Origin: Trichodelitschia bisporula
Taxonomy: Eukaryota; Ascomycota; Dothideomycetes; Phaeotrichales; Phaeotrichaceae
Assembly: GCA_010356995.1 (NCBI GenBank)
Contig: ML996703.1
Coordinates: forward strand, 682,001-746,000
Length of the DNA stretch: 64,000 nt
Direction: 5' to 3'
Position numbers and translations under genes: made by a program. Below the pieces are notes generated by a model. It made no database searches, was not told the DNA's origin, and saw only the letters and a program-made list of their open reading frames with translations. Positions 11,570 to 23,689 of this stretch are shown piece after piece (the stretch's first letter is position 1; the number at the start of each line of letters is the position of its first letter).

Positions 11570-13093
11570 CTAATTGTACTGCATGTACGTGGCGGTGGAG
11601 TTGAACTTTAAGTTACCCTTAATGACCTTGTCGACCGCCGCCAGGAAGTCCTTCTCGGTAGCCACCTTCCGCCGCGCACGAATCGCAAACATACCCGCCT
11701 CGGTCGCCACGCTGCGCAGCTCAGCGCCCGTCGCGTTGGGACACAGCCGCGAGATGAGCTCCCACCGGATGTCGCGCTCGCAGGACATGCTCTTAGCGTG
11801 GATGCGGAGGATGTTGGCGCGGCCCTCCATGTCTGGGAGGGAGAATTCGATTTTGCGGTCAATACGGCCGGGTCGCATGAGCGCAGGGTCGAGGGTGGAT
11901 GGCCGGTTGGTGGCGAACATGACCTTGATGTTGCCGCGAGAGTCAAAGCCATCCAACTGCGTAATGAGCTCCAGCATGGTCCGCTGCACCTCGTTGTCTC
12001 CACCTGCGCCGTCATCGAAGCGCGCTCCACCGATCGCGTCGACCTCGTCGAAGAAGATGATGCACGCCTTCTTTGTCCGTGCCATCTCGAACAGCTCTCT
12101 CACCATCCGCGCGCCTTCACCGACGTACTTCTGCACCAGTTCGCTGCCGATGACGCGAATGAAAGTGGCATCCGTCCTGTTTGCAACAGCACGGGCGCAG
12201 AGGGTCTTACCGGTACCGGGGGGGCCGTAGAGAAGTGCACCCTTCGGCGGGTCGATTCCTAGCCCGACGAAACGCTCTGGTGATAGCAGGGGCATCTCAA
12301 CAACTTCTCGCAGCTTCTCGATCTGCTCTTTGCATCCACCAACATCGCCGTATGTGACGTCTGGCTTGTCTTCGACCGTCATCATGGTCACTGAAGGATC
12401 GATCTTGGGAGGCAGAGGAAGGAGGATCTGGTATTTGTTTCGGTCGACGCTGTATGCCCATATTAGCACTGTTGCAGAGGGCATGAATGTGCCCATCATA
12501 CCCGACTCTCATCCCTTCCTCAATGTCCGTAGGGCTGACGCGATCCCCGAGGTTGACAACGAACTTCGCGATCTGCTTGACGTTGATGACATATTTGTTC
12601 TTCTCGGGATCCTTCTCGTCCTGGATGATCTTCGTACACCGCGCTACCTGCAGAGGCTGTTCCTCTTGCATCCGTTGTCTGTCGGCAGCGATATCCCAGA
12701 GATGTGGTGGTGCGAGACCGGTATCTGATTCCTAGAGGCGTGGTGGTTAGAGCGGACGTCGTAGTTGCAGATCGGCGCGAGCATTACCTTGACACCTTCA
12801 TCCTAGTTAGTATAGCGTTACGCCGTTACGGATTTAGTACTGACCTATCTTGTCGTTGACGCTTGCTTGCTTCTCCTTGATGTCCTTCTCCAGCTTCTTC
12901 AACTGTGCGGCATACGGGGCGGCTCCGTAGGTCTTCAGAACTTGAATGTCCCTTGGCTGATTAACGAACGCATCTTTGGAGAGATCAGGAAACCTTACTC
13001 GTCGGAGAGCGGTGTGATCTTCTTCTCCTCTACCTCATCATCGGCGAACTTCTTCTGGTACTTCTCCCAGTTTTGGCCGGTCGCAGATGGCAT
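11570..13093 (-). CDS. rpt1: 26S proteasome regulatory ATPase Rpt1
   Basis: One of six AAA ATPases in the base of the 19S regulatory particle, which unfold substrates and feed them into the 20S core. Exons on the minus strand are 13093-12999, 12951-12845, 12795-12788 (8 nt), 12731-12502 and 12449-11570, giving 439 aa. The order is an N-terminal coiled coil, an OB region ([17 protein letters not shown]) and the AAA domain with Walker A GPPGTGKT (about 222) and Walker [12 protein letters not shown] (about 278). The C terminus is MQYN, as in yeast Rpt1. The 8-nt exon supplies GVK in DKIGVKESDTGL, matching yeast. Two acceptors are AAG. It is divergent from the SmG gene across 378 bases. Confidence 0.95.
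12788..12795 (-). other. 8-nt internal microexon of rpt1
   Basis: The exon gtgtcaag lies between an AAG acceptor (preceded by tactaac) and a GTAATG donor. It completes a Gly codon and adds Val-Lys. Using the nearer TAG acceptor puts an in-frame TGA into the product. Omitting the exon breaks the frame. Confidence 0.75.
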
Positions 13094-13471
13094 CTTGAGT
13101 TCGCCGGGTGGAGATTCAGATGTCGGGGTGGATTTGCTGGATTATGCGCAAGGGTCGGGTTAGATTCGAAGGGGAGTTGTGGCAACGGTGAATAGACGAT
13201 GAAAGCAGCAAAGGTCGTGGATTGGTAAGAGAAGCAGTGAGAGGCGACCAGACAGCTCCGAGCACGCCGCGCGTCGGTCACCGCGCAAGAGGTGGATCAA
13301 CGTTTTTCCGGAGCATGCAGGTTGATAGAACATCGGACGGCTGGCCTCAGTGCGAAGCAGCTTCTCAACTTTCGCGGTGTTTCTTGTTAGTAAAGCAACC
13401 TTTCTACATCCACAACCTCCCAACTACACCCACTTTGAACATTGCACGTCTCTACCTACGGATCTGCCAAA
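13094..13471. promoter_or_regulatory. Divergent promoter region, rpt1 / SmG
   Basis: A 378-base gap lies between two housekeeping genes read outward. The SmG side ends in a pyrimidine-rich leader. Specific factor sites are not claimed. Confidence 0.5.
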
Positions 13472-13823
13472 ATGCCGCAGGCGCAGCCCGAGTTAAAGAA
13501 GTACCTCGATAAGCGTCTCTTCGTTCAACTCAACGGTAGCCGGAAGGTTATTGGTGTCTTGCGCGGTTATGATGTCCGTATCATCTTCTACATTTCGCTT
13601 GGACTGTTGCTGAACCTGCGCTAGGTCTTCCTGAACATCGTTCTCGACGAGGCAGTGGAGGAGAAGGCCGGTGGTGAGAAGGTTCGCATCGGCATGGTCG
13701 TCATTCGCGGAAACTCAGTTGTCATGCTTGAGGTATGCACTATACTTCCCAGCCTCGTACACCACTTTCATGCTAACCATATTGTAGGCTCTCGAGCGTA
13801 TCGGAGGCGATGATAGACGCTAG
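13472..13823 (+). CDS. SMX2: Small nuclear ribonucleoprotein SmG
   Basis: Core Sm protein G of the seven-membered ring on U1, U2, U4 and U5 snRNAs, needed for pre-mRNA splicing. Exons are 13472-13573, 13625-13732 and 13788-13823, giving 81 aa, the usual SmG size. Sm1 is [31 protein letters not shown], split by the first intron after GYD (shown here as two joined pieces either side of that joint: [10 protein letters not shown] and [12 protein letters not shown]). Sm2 is [18 protein letters not shown]. The [10 protein letters not shown] start and ERIGGDDR end are characteristic of SmG rather than LSm7, though the two are close relatives. Confidence 0.92.
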
Positions 13824-14913
13824 TGTTCGAGAAACCCCCGTTATGACTAGCTTCTGGCGTTGTTATGGAATGGGCTTATGGGATCAATGGACGCGTGTTT
13901 AGGTAGTTACTCCCTAGCCCTTCACATCTGCACTGAAAGCTTACGCACGACGTGAGATTTATGGGCTGTCCAACTCGCAAAATACTAGGTGTTGTGGTTT
14001 GTTTGCCCCAAAAATGATACTAACTGATGTGGATAAGGGCAGGAGTATTGCTATACTGGAAGAAGCATATATCATTTAGGAAGCAGCGAATGACGAGCTT
14101 GGCTAGGTACGAGCGTTGTATTTAGTCTCGAGCGGCTCCGCCGCTCACCAATTTCTCGCTCTTCATCTTTCTACACACTTTCGCTCCGCACTCGTTAACC
14201 TTGCACGGGCCGGGAGTCATGCTCCCATTACCAACCTTCAATGATTTCTACACGAAGAACCATTTGAGTACAGAAACAGACTTGAATGTTTACGTTGGAT
14301 CGGAAGCCACTCAGATGAGGTTACCGCCAATTATCAGATTGGTCCCACACGCTCGCGGCGCTCGACAAACTCCTTCCGCTGACTTGCCGAAGCCGGACGG
14401 CTGGAGGGCTCGCATCCGTTAAGAACATGCCCACTCGCTCTCTATATCATGATTAGCGGATGACATCACGAATTGGACCATTCAAGACGGCTAAACAAGT
14501 ACAAGCCGCAAGGCTAGCGTGTACAAACTTAAGTGGACTTGCTATGTTGCTCCACAGTGCAATATCGGAAGCTCAAATGAAAACATCGGTCCAAAGCCAA
14601 AGCTTCTAGGCCAACATAACCCTGCAGAAGAAGCGGTTCGAAATATGTGCATGAAGCTCGTTTTGCGACGTGAACTCCGTATACTACAGACACTTGACTT
14701 GGCCCACGAAACTGTACACCCGCCCGGAGTCGTCACCGCCTGCATACCCGTGGGAAAGGCCAAAGAGGAGGGCTAAAGAAGCACGGCTGGAAAGAGAAAT
14801 GCTGCCCGAAGCTCGAAAGAGTCGAGAGAGGAAGAATTATACAAGGCTCCACCCAAACGCGATAAGCCATCACCCCAAATTCTATACACAAACGAGAAGG
14901 TATCTAGGTAGTC
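13824..14913. other. Convergent intergenic region, SmG / dnm1
   Basis: About 1.1 kb without a supported gene. The open frames (up to 87 codons) show no coding character, splice structure or family motif. No repeat is seen. Confidence 0.5.
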
Positions 14914-17529
14914 TTACAGTACTTCGCCGATGATCTTGGCCGCTTCTTTGTAGGTCCTTAGAAGCTTCTCGCACTTTTCACGCTCCGCCTTGATCGCGTC
15001 GTCCTCGTACAGGAGTTCCTCAAATAGGCTTTCCTTGTATAACTCGCTAACAAGCCGGTTCTGCACCACGTCCTTGGAATGATTCACAAGTAGATGCATG
15101 ACAGCCTTGGGGACCTGGTCTGCAATCGTTTCGCGTACGATGTTGAAATATGATGAGATTAGTCGCCTGATGAGTTCCGTCTCAAGCGCCTCCCGCTCAG
15201 TTAGCGCAGGTGCTTCTGAGTTCGTGTCCCACGGCTGTCAATCGTCAGTTATCCAGAGACAAAGAATGCGACTTATGAGTACTTACCATGCCAGAGTCGG
15301 CGGGGCGTGCGATGTCCATGTCGTCTTCAATCGGTTCCGGAACCGGCTTATCCTGCACCCGGCTGTCGCCACGACGAATGCTACCTGAAAAGGTCGGCTC
15401 CACGTTGGTGCTGACATGCCTACTCGATGGTCGCTCGTACATGCTGTTGCTTCGTGGTGCATTCGCGACCGAAGAAGCTGCCTGCGCCATGGCCTGGTCC
15501 TTTCCAAAGAAATATTGGAGAAAGCTATCTTTCGCACCAGTCTGTTCTGAGCCTGAGCGCATACCGCTGAGCTGAGCGGACATCGGATGAGAGCCGTTGG
15601 TTAAGTTGTGGCCAATAGCAGGCGACATGCTTCTGCTGTGCTTCTGAGCGTGGTGGCCCCGGAAGGGTAATTGGCCCGCCTTGTCGCCACCTTCCACCAG
15701 CTCTTCATCATCCTCGGGTGTCTCAGCACCACCACCATTGAGCCCATTGAGTTCCTTCATGCGTCGCCGTTCCCGCTTCTTTCGCTCCTCAGCCGCCGCA
15801 AGTTTCCGCTCTTTCTCCTGCTTGTCGTTGATAACTGAGGACATGGCAGCAGCAGCACCGAGGAAGTTGGGATGGTTGGTATTGATATAGGCACGCTGTA
15901 TCGCAATCAAGGACTCGACATAGTGGGAACAGGGCCCCAAGCGCTCCCGGAGAAGCTCGGAGATAACTTCGATGAGTTTGGCCTGCAAGCGCGGATACCG
16001 GCTGAGCTCGTTTGACCCGCAGGTGTGTCCGATTTTGATTAGCTCTTCGTACACAAGCTCTACACACCGTTGACTCGGAACTTCCAGGAGCTTGATTTGG
16101 GGCTTAACAAGGAGATCAAACGCCATCTCGGGCACGAAAAGACTGGGGCGTGGTCCAGTGGAGTTACGGATCGCAGTTCGAATGTCCAGCACTGAAAGGT
16201 TGTGCGTCGGATCTATCGATTCCAGAGAATTGCCAAAAACGGAGTTGAAAATGTAGTATATGCGAGCGCCACCACAGAGCTCCTTTGTTGAGATTTCCGA
16301 TGAAGTGCCGTCAATGGAGGAAATAAACGACGTCGCAAAGCGGGTCATGAGCTGAAGGATTAGGGAACCTCTGTGCTCCTTGCCGGTGAAGGCGACATTC
16401 CCATAGCTTGCCAGCTCTTGCTGCGTCTGGCCCATCAGCGTGTTAAGACGCGCCTTGATGTCGGGCAAACGCTCCCGGATGTGGTTCATGAGAGTCGTAT
16501 TCAGAGACTTCGCGAGAAACTCTGTGCCACACCGGTTTGCCATGTTCCGATATGCAGGGTGATGCCTGAAGAACTCCCGCTCGGCCTGCAAAGCGTCCGA
16601 CAAAGGCTTGTTGCCCTGGATATCCTGTTGTGACCGATTTACAACCCCGATAAACCCAAGTTTCAAAGGGTAGACACGACCACTCAGGATATCCAGTGCG
16701 TTGGTCCCGTGATCCATCAAATCCACCTTGGTAAGGACACCGATGGTTCTTCGGCCCATGGGGTCAACATGGCGGGCAAGCTTGAGTGCCTCGGAGTTGA
16801 CAAGATCAACGTTGGCGGGGGAGACGGCGAGGATGATACTGTTCGGCTTTGCGATGTACTCTGTGATAAGGTTTCTGGTTTGTTTTTCAATGTCCGACGG
16901 CTGGTCGCCAATAGGAACCTATGAGGTCCGTTTAGCTCTAGACCACCGCAAGGTTTTCTCACCGCATGATCTTACCTTCGTCAGGCCCGGCAAGTCAACC
17001 AATGTCAAGCTCAAAACGTGGGGAGAGTAAATCTTAAGGTTGATGGGCTGGCGGCTGATGCCCTTGTTGCTTCCTGCTATCCGCGCCGTTTCGGCCTCAA
17101 TCTCCCGCTTGACCTCTCCGAAATCATACCAGCGCCGTCCCGGCACATGAAGGAATTCGGCCCATTCAGTCTGTCCCGCAACGCTTGCCGGAGTGTGGGG
17201 CACGTAGACCTCGTCACTGCCCGGCAAATCGTCACGCTCACTGGGTACATTGATTAGTTGAAGGATCAAGGGCCGTCTGGTAACGATGCCGCTTCCTCGA
17301 GGCAGAAAATCTCTGCCAACGATGTTCTCAAGGACGGACGATTTGCCTGACGACTGCGAACCGACGACGACCTGAAAGCAAACATTAGCCTTAGTATTCC
17401 AACATTTTCTTCCAGTATGGGTACACCGACAATTTGAGGCAAATCGAGGGAGTCATTGCCGATAGTATTGAAGACTAAGTCTTGCAGCTTGTTGACAATA
17501 TGAAGGAGGTCCTCGCCGAGGGAAGCCAT
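14914..17529 (-). CDS. dnm1: Dynamin-related GTPase Dnm1 (mitochondrial fission)
   Basis: Large GTPase that assembles on mitochondria and peroxisomes and constricts them for fission. Exons on the minus strand are 17529-17431, 17371-16976, 16918-15287 and 15234-14914, giving 815 aa. GTPase motifs: G1 GSQSSGKSS, the TRRPL switch I threonine, G3 DLPGLTK and G4 TKVD. The middle domain contains [20 protein letters not shown] variable insert (about 545-700) is rich in charged residues and includes FLQYFFGKD, shared with yeast Dnm1. The C-terminal GTPase effector domain starts near [11 protein letters not shown] first considered Vps1, but the middle domain, the FFGKD insert and the length favour Dnm1. 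Confidence 0.94.
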
Positions 17530-18796
17530 CTTTAGGAATTGGTGGGAGGACGAGAGGTAGTTTGGTGACTTGCGGGTTTTCTCAGGTATCCGAAAAACGC
17601 CCCAGGTTTCCGAAGCGGGGAGTAGTCTCCCCTGCGGCAGCGGGACTCGGAGGTGGGCCGGCGAGGTGATGGGTCGGTATCGATTGTGGATAAGGTGCCT
17701 TCAGCCGGCGGATAGTTGAAGAGATTAGGCCGGGGCAGTAAAACAAGGCCGACTAGCTATTTGGGCTGGTGAGGATGGAGGACCACAAGATGTTCTACAG
17801 GCGTGCGAGCGCAAAGTTACGTCTGTTTGGCTTGGCAGAAACAACCAAGGTTTATGTTTGCCTAGCCAGCAACCTGGCATGCCTAAGCCATCAATATCCA
17901 ACCACTATTTATCACGTGTGAATCGCTCTTCCTCAGTCGCATTCGTCGAAGTGACGTCGGACCTGATGACCGCTGGGATCTCGAGGACAAATTTCGGTAT
18001 CGGCAGCAAAAATTACTAGGAATAAGGCTACGGCTCATGCGCGTGCCATTACAGTGTCGCGCAGCTTTGCCAGTTAACTGCCTTCTGATCTACCGAGGTC
18101 ACGCTCATTTGCGTCACTCGGGCTGCAGCTGCGTGAAATGAAAGAACTGACGTTCGTAGGCAAATTGAGTTGATTCGCAAACTCCCACTCACACTGTATC
18201 TTCCTGAGCTTTCGTGAACTTGTCACGCTGATATTGTCCGATTACTAGCAGCAGCTCCGCGCCCGCGACCAAACCAAACGCTTGAACACCTTTGCTCATA
18301 CCGCAATTATGCGCAAGCCGTAACAGAGCGGTGGATCTGTGAGAAATATCCATTGACGTGGCATGCAGCCTCAGAACATCCGGAGTTCTGCAGCAGGGTA
18401 CGGTAGCGGTACACGTCACAGCGTGTCTACGGAGCAGCACGGTAAACTTGGCACAAACTGCCGCCCCATCAGTAAAGCAAATTACTTTCGTTAAGCATCG
18501 GAGGCATGGACCTCCAAATGCTTTAGGTGTGTGACCCACTCGCGCAGGCGACACGCCGAGTTCATTGAGCTACATAGCGCGCTACTCGCTCAAGAACAGT
18601 ACAGTCTTTCGTGATGCTCTGTAGAAACCCATCCTGCCCTTTCTACTAGTCTGGTTATCATGGCCACCCAAGCGGTAAAGGTCATTGCGACAAATGGAAT
18701 GTCAACTATGGAGCGCAAGTCGAGGGGCCAGTGTTACCGGACTTGACAACACCGCAACCTGACCAAATTTCCACGACCAACACGGATGCGACGCAT
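17530..18796. other. Intergenic region, dnm1 promoter and cdc55 3' side
   Basis: About 1.3 kb. The part next to 17530 should hold the dnm1 promoter. A 121-codon minus-strand frame at 18189-18554 starts with GTG and has no family motif. No repeat is seen. Confidence 0.45.
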
Positions 18797-20633
18797 CTAC
18801 AATGCAGAAAATACGAAGAGCTAAGAGTGGTCAGCAACTATATGACGAGCAATGTACTACATGAACCTACATTGTTGGTTGCCGCTATGGCGATGCTGTC
18901 CTCGAACGGGTGCCAGCTCATGTGTAATATCTTCTTCTGGAAGTCGATCTGATCTGCATCGGTTTCCTTCCGCATGCGCTGGCCAGGACCAACCGCACCG
19001 GCCGCTGGGCTGCCCGCCCGCGAGTTGCTTTTCTTCGCTCCTGTCGGGCTCGTCGAGTTCATCGGAGTGGGAATACCAACCTTCTTGGCCTTGAACGCAG
19101 ACTTATCAGCTTGCAACACAACCTCAGTGTCTTTCTCCGGGTCCGAGGGATAGATCATGAAGTTGTTGTTGTAGCTGCCCGTCATCACGTTCTTGGCATC
19201 GCCTGAGAACACGACTTCGAATTTGTCAAAGATGCTGTCATTCTCGTATGTGTCGCACAGCCGAGGCCGAAGATGTTCGTGTATGGGAATCGTCTTGATC
19301 GGTTGGCGTTCCATGTTTACGTCCCAGATCTTGACGGTAAGGTAATCACGCGAGAGGATGTAACGGCCGTCATGAGAAAACCGCACGTCGGAGATGGACG
19401 AGATGATCTCAGAGAAGAACGAACGAGACTGGGGGTCTTCCTCTTGCTCGAATTCTAGGAAGGCATTAGTACATAGGCGCCCCTAGCAAACAGGGGCGAA
19501 CTTACGCTTCGAATGCTTGTCGCAAAGGGCCCGCTCCCTCATGTCCGCCAACTTGATCGTCCCCTTGGAGCTCGCGTACATGAACCAGTTGCAGCTCTGA
19601 GGGTGGAACTCTGCAGCTGTGATGACCTCCGTTAGCTCCTCCATATTGGCCGGCTTAATGTCCACGATGTTAAAGCTCTGGTCCTGGATATTCAGATTCC
19701 ATAGGTTGATACGGAGATCATCGCTGCTGATGAAAGTCTCGCCATCGCTGTTGACAGATATGCTGTTGATGTGGTAGGCGTGAGCATTCGCATACGTCTT
19801 CCGCGGAACAGCCGCAACAACCGTATCGTGGTGTGTCAGCCGGGGCAACTTGAGGTCGGCGGTGGACCGGAAGTGCGCATTAGGGTTCCGAACCGGGCCT
19901 CCTCCACCGGCAACGCCGCCACCCGGCGTCAGCTCATGCGACAAGTTGTTCTCAGCGACAACCTTCAGCGACTTTTCGAACACCTTCCACAGTTTGATCG
20001 TCTTATCATTTGTGGAGAGGAGGTAATGGGAGGAGTTCTGGCGGCGGCACCACTTGATCTTGTTGATCTTCTCCTCGATCTCCAGCGACTTCAGGTAGTC
20101 AAACTCCGGTTCGTGTGATTGAAATTCTGTGTGAAACTTGTATTCACACGTCTTTTTCTGTGCGACAGTCAGAGACGCAAGAACGTGTGGGAACTGGGGG
20201 AAATCAAGCTGACCGATTCATTCCGCTCGAAGAGCACTACCCTGCCTCCCTTGTCGCCTGTCGCAAGATAGTTTCCCGTTTGATCAAACTCAACCGTTGA
20301 GATGATATCCGCTGTCGATGGAGAGTCAGATTTTCCCTGGACTAAAACACCGGCATCGTTCGCGGGTGCGCCAAGCGAGACCTTAAAGGGAGATGCACAC
20401 TCACCCTCCGTTATGTCTTCCACATCGCCCTTGTCGCCGAAGCACCTGGGAAAACATGTTAGCTGATGATTCCCAAGCTGTGAACAAGCTTGCCACTAAG
20501 GGCTCTCAAAGCGCACTAGAGGCCATCCGCATAGATGCAAATCTGTCCGGGCAGAAGCCGCAAGCTGCGGAAGGGGAGTGGCTTACTGCGTGAACTTCCA
20601 CGTTGTGGGATTACCCTCAACCGCTTCAACCAT
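18797..20633 (-). CDS. cdc55: PP2A regulatory subunit B (Cdc55 / PR55)
   Basis: WD40 B-type subunit that directs protein phosphatase 2A to substrates in mitosis, morphogenesis and stress. Exons on the minus strand are 20633-20587, 20445-20405, 20311-20214, 20157-19506, 19454-18871 and 18820-18797, giving 481 aa. The start [20 protein letters not shown] and the end [16 protein letters not shown] fit the family. The latter needs the 24-nt last exon, without which the product would end in unrelated residues. The core has [13 protein letters not shown] and [12 protein letters not shown], both strong PR55 signatures. The second intron (93 nt) is in frame and stop-free. A Ser/Gly-rich loop near the C terminus ([20 protein letters not shown]) is an expansion seen in filamentous fungi. 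Confidence 0.94.
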
Positions 20634-21419
20634 GATTTCCGAATTCTTTTACCGCCAGCCAGGCCCTCTTTTCGAACTTGAGTATCGTGCACCTTGACCG
20701 GAAGTCAAAAGACTGGATGTAGATATGCCAAGTCGAAAGGCCGATAAACGAAGTTGCCGCGTAGAGATGGTCAAGCTGTGGGTTTGCGAGAGTATAGGCA
20801 GATACGTGTGGCGACCGTGAGGATTTGAAGACGGGTATTTTCGTGGGCTGGCGCAGCGGGCAGACAGAACTACAGTGGATGGGGGGGTTGGGCGGCGGTG
20901 ACGAGGATATGCTGGTGGCAGACGCTGCTGAGTGCGTGTCGGCACAACAGTCGATGAGGAGGGTGAAGGGGTGTGGAGAGGTGGTTGGAGGGTTATGGAT
21001 TCAAACAGTTGGACGAGCGAAAGCAGTTCAAAGGTGTGTTGCTTGTGCTGTAGTGGTGTGGGGAGTGGGGAGGTGTGACTTGCGTGTGCGCAGTTGCAAG
21101 GTTGAAGGTCGAGACGTCAAAGGAACCCGGCTTGGTGGCTGGCTTGCTTAGGCTCTTGGGTTTGTGAGGGGAGGGGGTAGAGGATGGAGGGGATGGGGGA
21201 GGAGGGGTGGTCCGCACACTCGTTGGCCGGCCTGGTTGGCTGGCAAAGTTCTTGGGGGCTTGGCAAACGTCTTGCAGCAAACGGCGCAAAAGCTCCGACC
21301 CTCCGAAAAGCGAACCGTGCGGTCCCACAACTTGAAAATCGATCCCACAACTACACTCTTGTTCGGCTTCTTTCCACGAACAACTAACCCAGTCGTCAAC
21401 ACCGCACAACCGCTCGACA
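20634..21419. promoter_or_regulatory. Divergent promoter region, cdc55 / rpl3
   Basis: 786 bases between outward-facing genes. It is strand-biased: G-rich on the plus strand from about 20870 to 21240, then C/A-rich up to the rpl3 start, as in fungal leaders. Open frames here are by-products of that bias. Confidence 0.5.
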
Positions 21420-22767
21420 ATGTCCCACCGGAAGTTCGAGGCTCCCCGCCATGGGTCATTGGCATTCTTGCCTCGCAAGCGGGCTGCCCGTCATCGCGGC
21501 AAGGTCAAGAGGTTAGTTGACATTTTCCACGGTGCGAAAAAGCACCAAAAAGTGTCTATCGCTAACCAAGACGACAACAGCTTCCCGAAGGATGATCCTA
21601 AGAAGCCTGTCCACCTTACGGCTGCTATGGGCTACAAGGCCGGCATGTCCACCATCGTTCGCGACCTGGACCGCCCCGGCGCGAAGCTGCACAAGAAGGA
21701 GATTGTCGAGGCGGTCACGATCATTGAGACTCCTCCGGTGAGCAGGCAATTAGCTGCCAATTATCTGGCTGGATTGCTCACGCTACGCAGATGGTCGTCG
21801 TCGGTGTGGTTGGCTACATCGAGACTCCCCGTGGCCTGCGGTCCCTCACCACCGTCTGGGCTGAGCACCTGAGCGACGAGGTTAAGCGCCGCTTTTACAA
21901 GAACTGGTACAAGAGCAAGAAGAAGGCCTTCACCAACTACGCCAAGCGCCACTCTCAGAACAGCGGCCAATCTATCACCCGCGAGCTCGAGCGCATCAAG
22001 AAGTACTGCACCGTCGTCCGCGTCCTCGCCCACACCCAGATCTCCAAGACGCCACTCAAGCAGAAGAAGGCTCATCTTATGGAGATCCAGGTCAACGGCG
22101 GCAGCATCCCGGACAAGGTCGAGTATGCTCGCGGCCTCTTCGAGAAGTCGGTCACCATCGACAGCATCTTCGAGCAGGATGAGATGATTGACTGCATCGC
22201 CGTCACCAAGGGCCACGGCTATAGCGGTGTGACTGCCCGTTGGGGGACCAAGAAGCTTCCGCGCAAGACCCACAAGGGTCTCCGCAAGGTTGCTTGTATC
22301 GGTGCCTGGCATCCGTCTCACGTCCAGTGGACTGTTGCCCGCGCCGGTCAGATGGGTTACCATCACCGTACGTCGGTCAACCACAAGATCTACCGTATCG
22401 GCAAGGGTGAGGATACCGGCAATGCGTCCACCGAGTTCGATGTCTCGAAGAAGCAGATCACGCCGTAAGTTCCCTACCTCTGCAAACATAGCAATTTTCT
22501 AATGTACATAGGCTCGGTGGCTTTGTCCGCTACGGTGAAGTCAAGAATGACTTCGTGCTGCTGAAGGGCTCCGTGCCCGGTGTCAAGAAGCGGGTTATGA
22601 CCCTGCGCAAGTCCATGTTCACGCACACCAGCCGTAGGGCTCTGGAGAAGGTCGAGCTCAAGTGGATCGATACGTCTTCTAAGTTCGGTCACGGTGCGTA
22701 CCAGACGGCGGCGGAGAAGCGGCAATACATCGGCACGCTCAAGAAGGATCTTACTCCTTCGGCGTAA
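21420..22767 (+). CDS. rpl3: Ribosomal protein L3 (uL3)
   Basis: Large-subunit protein that reaches the peptidyl-transferase centre. Exons are 21420-21511, 21581-21737, 21791-22464 and 22512-22767, giving 392 aa, as expected. The start [20 protein letters not shown] and the stretch [20 protein letters not shown] are diagnostic. The histidine methylated in yeast L3 (His243) would lie in the conserved [11 protein letters not shown] region. Codon choice is strongly C-ending, fitting high expression. Confidence 0.97.
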
Positions 22768-23689
22768 GGCTCGTGGGTTGTGCCTTATTGTGGTTACTGG
22801 TGATTGGCGTTACTGCCCTTCAAAAGGATGGGATAGGTAGCATCAATGGAGCATGAAATGCACGCCTCAACGAATGCTATGGGTTTTTTATGAAGTGCCA
22901 TCAATTTGCGCAGTGACCATGGGCGATGTCGGAGCAATGGAGCACTTTACAGAGCCAGCCAGCCGGCCCGAGATGCTCGGGTGGGCGGCCGGGACAGTCG
23001 GCTATACCGGCTAGATAGCAGCTGCGCCCTGGTTGCTGTGAAATTCTCTCACTTTATGTCATGATAAACTTCTGGAATACAGTATCATGCTCATGAACAT
23101 CCGCTTTGGGTCATCTGCTGTGATGGCGCTCACAGGGCGGACAGTGTTGATGCTTGTCCGAGTTCCCACTGCCCCGAGGCACCAGGCTCAAAGGGCTCTC
23201 ATCTCCACGCACCACCCCACAAAGGTTCCAATTACTAGCCAACAAGCGCCCCGGTTCAGAGTCGAGGGGCGGCTACAGCGGTATCATGCAATTGACCAAT
23301 CATGGGGCGCCAATATCTAAGCCCCGAGGGAAGCCCCACGTGGGACGATATGGTCGGGAGCATAATCTCAGAGGCTCTGGGGGCCGAAGCGAACAAATTT
23401 GAGAGGGCAAAGCGTAGTACAAAAATATTTCGCTGTGTGAAATTCAAACCGCGACGTTGTTGACGGGTACAGTAGCGTGGTCGGAAGGGAAAGACTTAGT
23501 TGTGAAGTTGGAGGTTGCGAACAAAGCTTCTTCCCTCGGCACCTGGCTCGCTCGCTTGCCGGCATTGCCCGCCGTCATTGAAGTTGGATCCTCAACTCTG
23601 CACTAAACACAAGTGTTCAGTCCAAGCAAGACTCCTCGCCCTCCTTCACCACCGATTTCCTCGTTCTTCGCTCAGGTTTCGCAGGAACG
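22768..23689. other. Intergenic region, rpl3 3' side and sdh1 promoter
   Basis: No supported gene. Short plus-strand frames have alternative starts and no motifs. Confidence 0.5.

Noticed and set aside
15245-16759. Assignment of the dynamin gene to Vps1
   Set aside because: The middle domain, the FFGKD-containing insert and the total length match Dnm1 better.
17530-18796. 121-codon minus-strand frame at 18189-18554 as a gene
   Set aside because: It starts with GTG, lacks motifs and has an unusual Cys/Arg-rich composition.
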